Origin: Druceiella hillmani
Lineage: Eukaryota > Arthropoda > Insecta > Lepidoptera > Hepialidae
Direction of reading: 5' to 3'
Assembly (NCBI GenBank): GCA_039881145.1
Contig: JAYKKI010000088.1
Coordinates: 3,348,501 to 3,412,500, forward strand
Length of the DNA stretch: 64,000 nucleotides
In this document: positions 22,390 to 34,175 of the stretch, in pieces
Position numbering within the stretch: position 1 is the stretch's first letter
How the letters are laid out: each line of letters opens with the position of its first letter
Made by a program: the position numbers and the translations under genes
The notes under the pieces: model-generated
Seen by the model: only the letters and a program-made list of their open reading frames with translations
What the model was told of the DNA's origin: nothing
The model's database searches: none

Positions 22390-22860
22390 ATGCCATTTGG
22401 ATTTAAATACGAATTCAGGAATATATGCATACCGGCTGCCTCGAAAGAAGCGCAATCTGGAAGTTCAATTCTCAACCACTGTTTCGAACAATATTTTTTT
22501 GGCGATGAGGCTCACTTTTGGCTGCAAGGCTACGTTAAAAAAATTGCCGCATTTGGAATAAAGGAAATACTTGTGCCATTATTCACTGTTTGGTGTGCTT
22601 TATGGACTGGTGGAATCATTGACCCATAGTTCCTCAAAGATGATGCTACCGAGAATATTACTCTCAATGGAGAGCGAATTAGATTAATTAATACTTACTC
22701 TCTCATACCCAATTGAATGGAATTAATGTTGAAGAGCTTTGGTTTCAACAAGATATGCCACACAGCACACAGAAACATTCGATGAGTGCATAATTCCGCG
22801 TAATGCCCTCGTCAATTGGCCTCCGCGATCGCGTTATATCACATCTATGAATAATTTTTT
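22390..22860 (+). pseudogene. Transposase remnant (DDE type)
   Basis: From ~22493 the frame reads FFGDEAHFWLQGYVKK, containing the first catalytic aspartate, then TVWCALWTGGIIDP. A stop follows at 22627 (TAG). Past it, KDDATENITLNGERIR continues the same protein. Later frame changes give FGFNKI-HTAHRN, where the consensus WFQQDGA second aspartate is lost, and NWPPRS-RY-IT, the usual NWPPRSCDLTPLDFF box. Reading frame is broken at least three times and the N-terminal half is absent. It cannot encode an active enzyme. Confidence 0.75.
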
Positions 22861-22890
22861 TTAATGATTTATAAAATCACTCGTCTGTGC

Positions 22891-23449
22891 CTGAGATCCG
22901 TGGTAGGGTAACAGAAGCTAACCAATGTTTTTCAGTCTTAAAAAGTACTTGAAGTCTAGCGTCACCAGTAGAAAAACAAACATTCTGATTTAGAAGAGCT
23001 TAATTAGATCCATTCTTACATACTCTGCTGAGATATGGACAATGACAGAAAAAATTAAACATACCATTTCTGTTTCTGAAAGAAAGATTTTAAGAGGTAT
23101 TTTTGGTGGTCTAAAATGTAACAACATCTGGAGAAGAAGAACTAACTATGAACTTTACAACTTATTTAAAGAACCGGATATGGTCAAATGCATAGCAATT
23201 CAGAGAACAAAATGAGCAGGGCACATGAACAGAATGGGTAACAAAAAAATCTTCTCAGCCACACCATTAAGCTCCCGAAAAAGAGGAAGACCTAAACCTA
23301 GATGGCTCGACTGCCTGGAAAAAGACTTGAAAATCCCAAGTGTTACGAGCTGGATGTCTCTGGTCAAGAACAGGAGAGCTTTGGAGTTGATTCTGCAGAA
23401 GGCCTGAAAGCCCATCCTAGGCTGTCAGGCCATTGAAGAAGGAGAAGAA
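22891..23449 (+). mobile_element. 5'-truncated RTE-like LINE nested in the DDE transposon
   Basis: The fragment carries the C-terminal end of a reverse-transcriptase polyprotein. Recognisable phrases are LIRSILTYSAEIWTMTEKI, RKILRGIFGG and WRRRTNYELYNLFKEPDMVK, then after one stop AGHMNRMGNKKIFSATP and KRGRPKPRWLDCLEKDLK, ending at the stop at 23405. The tail is GAAGAAGGAGAAGAA. It is flanked by an exact 8-bp duplication, GTCTGTGC, at 22883-22890 and 23450-23457, and the transposase reading resumes across it. This is a textbook target-primed insertion. Confidence 0.85.
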
Positions 23450-23726
23450 GTCTGTGCTGATAAACCATAGACAAGGGATAACTTGGAAGAAAACATTCTC
23501 TGTGTTATTTCCAATATACTACCCCGAATGCTCGAAAAAGTGTTTGATAATTGAACTTCCGGGTTGCCCTTCATTGGAGCCAGCCGCAGCGCCCATATGC
23601 CTAAAATCATATTTAAGCACTAATGACATAGAATTACCTTTTCCATAAAGCCAATACCATGGCCATTATCACGATTTTTATCTACTTTTTTTTCATTTCA
23701 AAGTACTATACCTCTAAAAAACACCC

Positions 23727-25149
23727 AGTACATCAGTTAATTCAGAATATGTTCGTATTTTGTATCTTTCCATTGTTTTTTTTCAATTATTAAACAACTA
23801 TAAAGCAACTGTCTCAGTTGTATGGAATCCGTTCTGGATTCCACACAATTGAAACAGCTACTTATGAATACTGATATCGTCATATACTGGAAGGCACTAG
23901 TAGCGTAAAAACGTAAAGATGTGAATACTTATTTAAAGACAGGTAGCGATTATTAAAGTTACGGAGTTAGTGAAACTAATTTACTATTAATTATTTCAGA
24001 ATTTAAATATAATTTTAAACTCTCGTCAGAGAACATTTTAAATTAATCTCTAATTATACGATCAAATTTTAAGGAAATTAGAAACTATTTTTAAAAACGA
24101 GAATATTTCTATCGCAATCTGATGAACTCAAATCGAAATTAAGTTAATGAAATTTTTAAAAAGTCCACAAGAGTTAAAGCAAATGTCAGCTTTAAACTTA
24201 TGATATTTGCGTTATGGTATACGTAAATAATCACCACACAGTCACACTTGTCTTCATCACACCAATGATCATATTACACTTGCATTTATGGTATGGGTAA
24301 ATGATCACCCTCAGAATCCAGTCTGAGGAGTCTTAACCTGGAGTTTATTGATAGAGAATCTTCTTGAGACTCAAAATACTAAATTAAAAACAGTATAGCT
24401 CAAAGTTTAGGGAGGCAGGACACCAACATCATCAGGATTTATGGATCAAAGGTTGACATTATTTTGTATGTACCCATTTGTTACTTTTTTGCTATATCAA
24501 GGCAAGCAAACGTGTCTATATTCGATGTGTTTGAAGACTGAAGAGTTCCTATCACTACCTTCCGGCTCCATCATTGCACCATGATTTTGCTTAAAATCAA
24601 ATTTGTGCCAACTTAATCGTATAGTATCAGGTTATCATTAGACCTATATATCCGAATTCGATCATAGCATCTATGTTAGCCAATGTTGAGGAATTTCCAG
24701 GAAATTAAATGTTATTTATAAAAACAAGAATATCTTTAACACAATCTGACGAACTTAAATCATAATTAAAAGATTAAAACTAATATCAGATTCAAACTTA
24801 TGATGTTTGCCTTTAGGATATAGGTAAACGATTAATTTTAGCAATTAAACTTGATGAAAATTAGACAAACAGATAACTTGTTTAAAGTGTCCCAAAACAC
24901 TTGTTCACAAAATGGCTAGACCCAATAGATAAACTTCTATCAAAAGTGCCTCAGAAACCAACATCAGTAAACCAAATATTTGTATACACCTCGAATATAC
25001 ACAACCATTTGAATATCTTGACGTGTCGATAAAATCTATATATCTAAATTAAAATGCCTGTATGTAATTTTGTACTTTCATGCTGTTTGAAATTCTTACA
25101 AGAACCTAAATAAAAAAAATTGTTAAAGTTTCGTCGGTCTATTATAAGA
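23727..25149. repeat. Old duplicated segment (24060-24240 and 24690-24860)
   Basis: The two blocks share ATTTTTAAAAACGAGAATAT-like, GCAATCTGATGAACT, TAAACTTATGATATTTGCG and GGTATACGTAAATAATCA-like phrases in the same order, ~627 bp apart. They are diverged by point changes and gaps. The rest of this stretch is AT-rich with no gene or RNA motif recognised. Confidence 0.5.
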
Positions 25150-25370
25150 TAAACTCCGAAACAGTTAACTATATGTTAAACGGGATAAAATCAGAAACAA
25201 TTAGCTGTATAGCAAACGAGATAAACTCAGAAACAGTTAACTGTACATTAAATGGGATAAAATCAGAAGCAGGTAACTGTATAGCAAACGATATAAACTC
25301 AGAAACAGTTAACTATATAGTAAACGGGATAAACTCAGAAACAGTTAACTGCATAATAAAATCTGTTTAC
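25150..25370. repeat. Minisatellite, 36-bp unit, ~6 copies, frame preserving
   Basis: The unit is AACGGGATAAAATCAGAAAC plus AGTTAACTGTATAGTA. A period of 36 keeps the plus-strand frame open, giving a 79-codon frame (25173-25412) with a 12-residue repeat of the form N-G-I-K/N-S-E-T-V-N-C-I-x. There is no signal peptide and no known domain. The period may preserve the frame by chance, so it is not called as a gene. Confidence 0.85.
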
Positions 25371-25412
25371 ATCGGTATATCAACAATGAAAAGTAACACA
25401 ATCTGCACTTAG

Positions 25413-26795
25413 TTTTTATCTTAATATCTCAAAAGGTTCAGAGGAAAATAAAAAAAACGGACAGGAAACAGAAGAATGAAGCCCAATTCGACTCAAGCGA
25501 AATTTAAACGAAATTAATTATTTGTGTAAATATAAAATTAACTCTTTTAAAAAACTTTACTTGCGTTTCGATATTCTTTGCGGATGACGCCGTACAATTT
25601 GATTTAAAAACCGAAATAAATTTTCATACAAATTTTTATTGATCGCTCCAAGACCACAATATACAGAATATGACGTCACAAAACGATACCTTAACCTGAG
25701 AAATATACCTTCATAGTGATTATATAGTACGTACCGATTAGTTATATAAATACATATGCCTACAGGTATGAATGACGAAACTAATCCAATAATAAAGTCC
25801 AAATCAATATCTATCTCCCATCACGACAAATCAAATACATCTGAATCATTACAGAACAAAACACAGCAACACTTCCTCGATTTTAACATTAAGAATTAGG
25901 CAGGGGGTTAGAGGCAGCCCGCATACTCAGTTAACCCCGTGACGCACGCACTCATTGTGCTCCAATCAACGCCGCCACTCTTTCCCAGAGACGATAAGTG
26001 ACAAATCATGATTGAGATGGACTTAGAAATGATGCAAGTATTTCTGGTTTTGCTGACTAATGATGAGGAGAAAAGTAGGATGATGAGATTGAAAGACGTT
26101 GGACCTTATGAATATATGACCTTTTATATCAATTTCGATCTTCCGGTCAGTTTTTATAATCCCTAAACTGATTATTTATAGATTGCGAAATCGATTAGAT
26201 CTGCGAAGAACTTTTCCCAGGGTTTCTTTAAAAAAAACATTTTCCATGAAGAAAAACCAAGAAATTAACGTTAGACATGTGCACCCCTGCTAACTTTTTT
26301 TATATTTATAGGGGTGCTCACGTTAAAAGCTTTACTGTTATTATAATAAATTTAAAAAAAAACAGAATTTGTGAACTCACGTATAAAGATTTAGTGTTAG
26401 CATAACAAATTTTAGAAAACCAGAATTTGTGAACTAAAAACTTCAAACTTTCTTTCGTAACACCGGACACTTAAAGCATTAAAGTAAAAGCTCAAATGAT
26501 ATTAACAGTAGTTATCAATTCTAAGCAAAGTTGTTTTGTTTTAATCGAACCTTATTTACCTTACTGCCACCAATAAAAAATTGACCACAAATAAAAAATT
26601 ATACCAATGCCTAGATATAAAACCATTACATGATTTTATACATTGCATAAGCTATAAAAAATTCAATTTCAATCTACATCCTTAATTTAAAATCTGAAAC
26701 TTAAATCAAATGACAGGGAACTTTTAAATGAAATCAACAGTTGAAATGGAGTTTCAAAATTCCTGGTAAGTCATTGTAAACTTATTCGTAATAAT
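25413..26795. other. No recognised gene; small hairpin at 26277-26319
   Basis: Mostly AT-rich. A GC-richer segment lies at 25890-25995. At 26277-26319, GTGCACCCCT and AGGGGTGCTCAC form a short stem. An 81-codon minus-strand frame (25557-25802) has no recognised domain. Confidence 0.4.
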
Positions 26796-26799
26796 TTAA

Positions 26800-28345
26800 G
26801 ATACAGTTTCTGATTATAGTTCATTGTTTTCGTTTAACTTAATAATTTAAGATACAGCATTCTTAACAATTTAAGATACAGTTTCTGATTGTTGTTCATT
26901 GTTTTTTCGTTTAACTTAACAATTTAAGATACAGTTTCTGATTATCGTTCTTTTCTTTTGTTTAACTTAACAATTTAAGATACTGTTTCTGATTATCGTT
27001 CATTTTTTTTGTTTAACTTAATAATTTAAGATACAGCATTCTTAACAATTTAAGATACAGTTTCTGATTGTCGTTCATTGTTTTTTCGTTTAACTTAACA
27101 ATTTAAGATACAGTGTCTGATTATCGTTCATTTTTTTTTTGTTTAACTTAACAATTTAAGATACAGTAGTCTTAACCATTTAAAATACTGTTTCTGATTA
27201 TAATTAATTTTTTTTCGTTTAACTTAACAATTTAAGATACAGTTTCCGATTATCGTTCATTTTTTTTTCGTTTAACTTGAAAATTTAAGATACAGCATTC
27301 TTAACAATTTAAGATACAGTTTCTGATTGTCGTTCATTATTTTTTCGTTTAACTGAACAATTTAAGATACAGTTTCTGATTATCGTTAATTTTTTTTTGT
27401 TTAACTTAAAAATTTAAGATACAGTAGTCTTAACAATTTAAGATACAGTTTCTGATTGTCGTTCATTATTTTTTCGTTTAACTTAACAATTTAAGATACA
27501 GTTTCTGATTATCGTTCATTTTTTTTTTGTTTAATTTAACAATTTAAGATACAGTAGTCTTAACAATTTAAGATACAGTTTCTGATTGTCGTTCATTATT
27601 TTTTCGTTTAACTTAACAATTTAAGATACAGTTTCTGATTATCGTTCTTTTCTTTTGTTTAACTTAACAATTTAAGATACTGTTTCTGATTATCGTTCAT
27701 TTTTTTTGTTTAACTTAATAATTTAAGATACAGCATTCTTAACAATTTAAGATACAGTTTCTGATTGTCGTTCATTGTTTTTTCGTTTAACTTAACAATT
27801 TAAGATACAGTGTCTGATTATCGTTCATTTTTTTTTTGTTTAACTTAACAATTTAAGATACAGTAGTCTTAACCATTTAAAATACTGTTTCTGATTATAA
27901 TTAATTTTTTTTCGTTTAACTTAACAATTTAAGATACAGTTTCCGATTATCGTTCATTTTTTTTTTCGTTTAACTTGAAAATTTAAGATACAGCATTCTT
28001 AACAATTTAAGATACAGTTTCTGATTGTCGTTCATTATTTTTTCGTTTAACTGAACAATTTAAGATACAGTTTCTGATTATCGTTAATTTTTTTTTGTTT
28101 GACTTAAAAATTTAAGATACAGTAGTCTTAACAATTTAAGATACAGTTTCTGATTGTCGTTCATTATTTTTTCGTTTAACTTAACAATTTAAGATACAGT
28201 TTCTGATTATCGTTCATTTTTTTTTTGTTTAATTTAACAATTTAAGATACAGTAGTCTTAACAATTTAAGATACAGTTTCTGATTGTCGTTCATTATTTT
28301 TTCGTTTAACTTAACAATTTAAGATACAGTTTCTGATTATCGTTA
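26800..28345. repeat. Higher-order tandem array (basic unit ~55 bp, super-unit ~697 bp)
   Basis: The basic unit is CTTAACAATTTAAGATACAG plus TTTCTGATTATCGTTCATTT and a T-rich spacer with CGTTTAA. Shorter sub-units (CTTAACAATTTAAGATACAG with CATT or TAGT) are interleaved. The ordered series of variants from ~26938 to ~27635 recurs from ~27638 to ~28340 with the same irregular members in the same order (for example the CTTTTCTTTTG variant at 26945 and 27642, the AACCATTTAAAATACTG variant at 27175 and 27872). This is a two-copy higher-order repeat, near identical and thus recent. Confidence 0.9.
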
Positions 28346-29560
28346 TTTTTTTCCTTAATCCATGCATTAAATTAACGTGAAAATAATTTAAAAAAACTGC
28401 TCTCTTTAAAATCCTGGACACATTTAAAACCCCCCTGATGGTTCTTTCGTAAAGAGTGTCAGGGGAAAAGAGGACGGATAACAAACTTAGCTTTAGGTAA
28501 GTCTATAAACTGGACGTTAAGATACAGAACACATAAATAAATAATTAAATATAGTCTAAGTTATTCCGCAAATTAGCAACAGTACATACTGTGCTCATAC
28601 AATAATATAAAACATTTGGAAATGAGGAAGGTGAGGAAGAACCAGAACATAATAAGATACTTGTTCATCTAAAGTCGTAAATCTTAAACCAGAGTATAAT
28701 GGAATGTTGGGAGTACATAACGTATTAGAGAAAGCACAGATTACGCAGATTATGTCAGTAACATATTCTAAATAGGTTTAGATGCGACCTGTTTTCAGAA
28801 AAGCGATCAGGTTTTCCGAAGTCGAATATGTGATATAGCGTATGCGTAAAGGAGACCAACAAAAGTTGACAGAGTGTTGGGTATATGTATTACAACAAAA
28901 ATTGTGAGTGTCAACTCCGACGCGCGACTGGAGTTTACTCCCCAAATAAGATTGTCTTGGAATGTATAAAATAGGTAACACTGTACATAAATATAAATAT
29001 CAATATTATTCAATGTAAATGAAAAATTATTTAATAAAAAAATGCTGATAATATAATTATTTTCAAGTTAAACACAAATGAACAAGATCTAATTTATACA
29101 ACAAAATAAAAAAAAAAAAACATTTAATATCGTCAGACTAAAAAGTTTGAACTTTTGAATTTTGTAGGATAGAAGACAACAAATATTCACACATAATAAC
29201 ATTTAATGATTACATATTGATATAAGCGAACGATAGTAAACTATGTGTGTCACGCTCCGTCATTGCGATTACGCCATAAGAAAATGCCAAATAAATGTAT
29301 TGTTATCTCACTCTAAAGATGCGCAGAAATGTTGCGCGTAGAGGCCACCTAACGTTTACACTTTTTTTTAACCTTCTGAACTTCGTACGATCAGAACTTA
29401 TTTCTTACACTTTTTTATTGCTCTGAACTTCGTACGCTCTGAACTTCTGATTTTACTTCTCATCAAAACTTCATACTGGCCGTTATATATAAAAAAGGAC
29501 GATTAAGGAGTGAACTCCAAAAATAAAAACGATGAATAGAAACAATCTGTCAATCACCGG
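28346..29560. other. No recognised feature
   Basis: AT-rich DNA. A minor repeated phrase, CTGAACTTCGTACG, occurs near 29378 and 29422. No frame supports a gene. Confidence 0.5.
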
Positions 29561-29564
29561 TACA

Positions 29565-29760
29565 ACTCGCACTACGAGGATTCCGTACACATTTAGACAT
29601 TTGCAAATATTTAACGGTACCTAATATTTCTGTTAAACTATTCATAAAATTTTAATTTTTTAGAATGAAAATATGTTGTCTACTATATCTTTCACAAGCG
29701 CATGTTTAAATCGTTTTATGTGATATAATAGAAACTAACCATAATCGGGGGTTTTTATGC
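29565..29760 (+). repeat. Family X fragment, 5' part
   Basis: Contains ACTCGCACTACGAGGATTCC, GTACACATTTAGACATTTGC, TTAAACTATTCATAAAATT and TATGTTGTCTACTATATC, in the family order. The 3' half is missing. Confidence 0.65.
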
Positions 29761-30034
29761 GATATAACCACAATTAACCATTTTCCGTAAGTTGAGTCAT
29801 TAGTATCTGCGGTCCAGGTGACATGTACTTCATGTGAAATAACGCGTTTCCATCAGTATCATCTTGTACTTTATCCTGTATGACTCATCTGTTTTTATCA
29901 TCTTACTCAATTCGAATATTAACCGTATGAACATATAGTACTAAGCTTTATCAAGAAAAGTTTAAATTTCAAATTAATGAAATGAGTACTGTAACTTGTT
30001 AAATTATTTCTGGTAAAACAAAAAAACCTATCAA

Positions 30035-30500
30035 GCACGAGTGCAGCTCGTACTACAAGGGTTCCGTACATATTTAGGTATTTATAAACATTTAGTAGTA
30101 CATAATATTCCTAATAAACTATTTAAAAAAAATATTTTTTATGCTACACATTAACAATTTTCAGATTTTTTTCTTTTAATTGTGCTGTGAGACCTCGATT
30201 TTTGCAAAACTTCGTGATTCTAGGTCAACGATAAGTACCCTATAGATTTTTAATTATTTGCAAGTGTTAACATGAGGCATAAATGGACGTATTTTTAGTT
30301 CTTCTTGATTGCGTTGACTTAGAAGTTTGATTTTTTACAGCTTCAAAGTCTATGCTTCCAGACTTAAGTATTTTATTTTAATTTCAACTTGATACCTCTA
30401 CGCGTTCCTGAGAAAAAGGGTCGTCACAAACATACACACAGATGGAAAACGAAATAATCCTATAAGGGTTCCTTTTTGCTTTTGAGGTATGGAACAATAA
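30035..30500 (+). mobile_element. Dispersed element family X, near-complete copy
   Basis: Runs from GCTCGTACTACAAGGGTTCC, through ATTTATAAACATTTAG and GATTGCGTTGACTTAGAAG, to the 3' end CCTATAAGGGTTCC, CTTTTGAGGTATGGAAC. The 3' end can form a stem (GGTTCC with GGAAC). Length and order match 12414-12920 (minus) and 34176-34700. It is non-coding. Confidence 0.7.
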
Positions 30501-30639
30501 AAATGAAAAGATTGGGTCCTTAAAGCTTTATTTATATCGTCAATTGGACAAATGAGAAATTTCCTATTTTTTATCAAGTCAAGTTATTTTCCACAATTGT
30601 AAATGTTGTTTTTAAGAAAAAATTTGAACTTGCAAGATT

Positions 30640-31290
30640 GTTGTATCCTCTAAATACAAATGGGTGTTACTATTGGTATACGCATGACCATCGAAAAAGG
30701 CCACGTAAAACTAGAAAAGAATAAAAAAGTTATTCATTTTGAAACTGACAGAACTAAGTCAATGATTTATTTTTAATTAATTTGGGCAATGGCTCTAAAT
30801 TTAAAAAAAAATTGGTGTTTATGATTTTTGTAATTATTTCTAAAATATATTTATTCGTTAGATTTTTATTTTTATATCTCATATAACAATTCTGATATAT
30901 TAAATATACAATATATGCATATTTATGAAGGTAACTTTTTGTGGTTTAGTTACAAATCGTATTTTATTTTTTACTCTTTCCTGATTCTCAATTGCTGAAT
31001 TTTTTGTCTTTTTATATTCTAAAAAATACCACCTTTTTAAAAAATAATTTTCTTTTGGTAAGAAAAGGCCCATATTCGCCGGACTCCTTTGATAAAGATT
31101 TATTTTATTTAGAAAATCGGTAAACAAATTCAGAAGCTTTTGGAGGAATATGAATTTTTCCTCTTTCTTTTTTTTTAGATATCCACTGTGAATTAATTCA
31201 AGTATAGGATTCAATACCTTCAGCGGGTAAACTTTGAAGTAAATTAAACCTGGCAGCAGGAATTCGTCCACAACGAAACTTTCAAGTTTT
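30640..31290 (-). mobile_element. Dispersed repeat family Z, copy with a 123-codon open frame
   Basis: The minus strand is open from 31271 to 30900 (123 codons). Its last third contains NSAIENQERVKNKIRF and FINMHILYI. The copy at 45839-46057 (plus) gives NSAINNHERSKNKIQL and FTNARILYF, and the relic at 10990-11085 keeps KNKTQFV and ATFINARISYF. The conserved peptide phrase in three copies suggests this part was once protein coding within the element. No known domain is recognised. The upstream two thirds of the frame (MDEFLLPGLIYFKV to NLYQRS) have no counterpart in the other copies. Confidence 0.5.
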
Positions 31291-31737
31291 TTTCTTTTCT
31301 CCTTAGAAATAGGATGAGAGAAAAGAGAAAGAAGAGAACTTTGTAAAGACTTTTTAAAATTTACAGTTTTATTTTTTCCTTATATAAAAAAAAACAAAGG
31401 AGACCGACAGTTGTGAGCTCCTGAGTGAACAGGTTCAAGTTATTGACAAAAAAAAATGCTAAATATTTAATGTGTAATATGCAAAAACTGGAGCTTGAGA
31501 ACTTTTCATGGTCATGCTGCAAACATTTTTATTATAGCATTTTTTGGCACTTTTGTCCTGATAACATTCGTAAATGCTTTAGATTATTACCAGACGAGAA
31601 AAAAATCTTGTTTAAAAAAATGGTTTAAATCTGTCGTCTGCAATAAAAAAAATAATCGCGTACAACTCAGTATACATGACAGAAGTGAAACTTCTTTGGA
31701 GATTTAAACCTCGTTTTGTAAGAATACAGTAAGGGTG

Positions 31738-31787
31738 AGGGAAAGAGCAGAGAGAGAGAGAGAGAGAGAAAGAGAGAGGGAGAGAAT
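31738..31787. repeat. (GA)n microsatellite
   Basis: A GA-rich purine tract with minor interruptions. Confidence 0.9.
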
Positions 31788-33160
31788 ATACTAAGTGTTA
31801 ATTCATAGATTATACTAAATTTATGTAAGAAGAGTTGAATACTATACATTCAGCAAAATTAATAAAATATCCTTACAAAACATCTAATAAAATCTTCATA
31901 TACATTTACATAGACAAATTTCAATTAAAATCATCACAAAACAAAATGATAAATATTAATAACACAATGCATGCGGGGTAACTCAGCTGTTCATATGTAG
32001 CGTCTGAGGCGTACATCTACAATGCGCATGCACGACACTATCTTATTCAATCGCTTTGTATAGTTGTGTATACGTCGCTCTCTTTTGCTCCACTTCCATG
32101 GCGGCGAAATATATATCTCTCTTTCTGTCTACGTCATACTTTCTTCTCTCTTATGTAACGAAATGTGCCTAAACGTGACGCGGACTTCAAATTTTACTCT
32201 CAATTCTCGTCCACTTATCGATTATCGAATCGCCGCTTAAAAAGTTTCATTTTAAAAGGCTTTTTGTAACGACATCAAAAGGTCAAGTCATTTGCGTTGC
32301 TCCTGAGCATCCCGAATGTTGTCATTTGAACTCCTGTGGATTTTAAAATTTGGCTTATTAATTATTAATAATAATTCAGTTATAAAAAATTGACCTATCT
32401 ATTAGCTTCTTAGCATTTTAATTATCCGTATTTATTTTAATAATAAAACTACTATCCGAACATAACGTATTCTCAGTTTTTAAAGTCAAAATAATATAAA
32501 ACATAAATTTCTATCTATTAAGCATTTAATGTTTTTTGTTAGTCTACCAATCCGCTGTCCATTTTTGAAAGTTTAAATGATTACTAGGATTAGGAAAATT
32601 TGCCAGTTATTAGGGATACTTGTACTCCTTTGTAATATAAACAAAATTATAACAGTGCTGATGTCTTTAATATACATTACAATTAAATTGGTTGGTGATA
32701 TAAAAATAAATTAACATTTGACTTCTTGACAACCTGTATAAAGATATCAGTATGCCATTTCATGTAAGTTACCAACTGTATTACCGAACACTACCCGGAT
32801 GTAGTGCAGACTGTAAACAAAAACAATTTCGCTCAGTTGGTTACCGTTCATCCGATCACGATATCGCATTAAAATCTTGCCATCAGCACTTCCCGTCAAT
32901 GGATGAAAGTTTAGTATTATTAATATTTTTTTAAATCACGGAGACTATCCCATCCGACACGCTCTCCGTTTACATAAGATGGAATTCTCATTGATAACAC
33001 AAGATGTGAAAATTTTATATTATTTCGTCAAATCTTCACCAAAAATTAATTATATTTAAAAGAGTTGTAGCTTTCACCTACGAACTCTTTTAAAGTTCTT
33101 TTTAATTAAAAAAAACATATGTAGACCTGGGTACTGTCAACAGAAATGAATACTTAAAAC
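31788..33160. other. No recognised gene; CpG- and CT-richer patch at 31965-32240
   Basis: The patch 31965-32240 has more CpG and CT-rich phrases (CATGGCGGCGAAATATAT, TCTCTCTTTCTGTCTACG) than its surroundings and could be a decayed repeat or a regulatory region. No frame is open through it. The remainder is AT-rich. Confidence 0.35.
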
Positions 33161-33164
33161 TGTG

Positions 33165-33900
33165 AAATACAAAAACAGTGGTTTTATAAAATTTTATAAA
33201 ATTTTTAATTTTTAAATTCCTGACAAAAATACTATCAAACAACTAGAAAACTTTTTTACCACGCTTAATTCATAAACTACTATAAAATACTCATTGCTTG
33301 ATCTATTGCAGAGGTCAAATATTAAAAAATATATAAATATACGAATATTGGAAATATTTGAAAATAAATACATTGTTTTTGTCATTCATTTTTATATTTA
33401 AAAATATTAACAAATTAAAATAATAATCAAACTAAAACACAATTTACACAATCACAGTATACAAATATTGAAATTTCCAAGTAGTCAGTTTCAATCTACT
33501 TGTATAGATATACACAGCACTGTTGTTACATAACACGTCACCCTTTTAGTTACAGGTATGTCGGTGATGCGAACGCACAAAAATTTACCCATTCAAAAAG
33601 CATCCAACGCGCACATATACAGTCTGGTATATACAATGTGTCGGGTGTTGGTGTATATATCGTCGTAACGTCTACACAATGCACATTATACACACAATGA
33701 ACTTTCCACGTATTCAATTTAACTTTACTTGTATAGATTTACACACCACTAATGTTGTACAACACGTCCCCTGTCTACGGATATACTGCTATTACAACAT
33801 GTCAGTGACGCGAACTCACAAGATTTTATCCATCCAAAAAGCATCCAACGCGCACATCGTACAGTCAGGTATATACAATGTGTCGGTGGTACAAAATTAA
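33165..33900 (-). mobile_element. Dispersed repeat family Y, extended copy with internal duplication
   Basis: On the minus strand it matches 39710-40640. The 33165-33330 part pairs with 40490-40620 (AGTGGTTTTATAAAATTTTA, GAGGTCAAATATT). The GTCGGTGATGCGAACGCAC, GCATCCAACGCGCACAT and TATACAATGTGTCGG block occurs twice (~33555-33650 and ~33800-33895), about 250 bp apart. A partial copy is nested in the LINE at 42662. Terminal structure is unclear. The duplicated block might be a terminal repeat. Confidence 0.65.
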
Positions 33901-34002
33901 AAGCGTGAAAAGATAAAATAAAGTGCTCTACAACAAGGAACCGTAGGCTGAAATATTGCCGCTGTGTTTTTATGTGCACGCTGTTAAAAAAAAAACGCTT
34001 GT

Positions 34003-34035
34003 AAAAGATCATCTGTACCTAACAGATGATCTTTT
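34003..34035. repeat. Perfect 14-bp hairpin
   Basis: AAAAGATCATCTGT (34003-34016) is followed by a 5-nt loop and its exact complement (34022-34035), ending in a T-run. The shape resembles an intrinsic terminator, but such terminators are bacterial, so in this context it is just a short palindrome. Confidence 0.8.
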
Positions 34036-34175
34036 TTAATTAACAGAAAACAGTATATTTTGCAATGGGATGTGTTCATGTTCGTAGTCGATAACACAGG
34101 CTATATGGGTACAACATTTTACGGAAATTGGTTGTGTAGTTGAGGTGTGAAAGGAGAACAAATAAACAAATAATA

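Larger units (their letters stand above)
22296..23726 (+). mobile_element. DDE transposon with long TIRs, interrupted by a LINE
   Basis: Long terminal inverted repeats of ~200 bp: the left end contains TTTTTTAGAGGTATACACC, AATAATGGCCATGGTATTAG and ATTCTCAACCACTGTTTCGA. The right end (23520-23726) holds their complements, ending CTCTAAAAAACACCC. Between them lies a decayed transposase C-terminal region (22480-22860). The same TIR/short-core layout occurs at 36738-37603, so both descend from one internally deleted version lacking the N-terminal DNA-binding part. A 559-bp LINE is nested inside. The transposase type is the widespread insect mariner-superfamily kind. Confidence 0.8.

Noticed and set aside
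34003..34035. Rho-independent terminator
   Set aside because: The stem is A/T-rich, and the window is clearly eukaryotic, where such terminators do not function.
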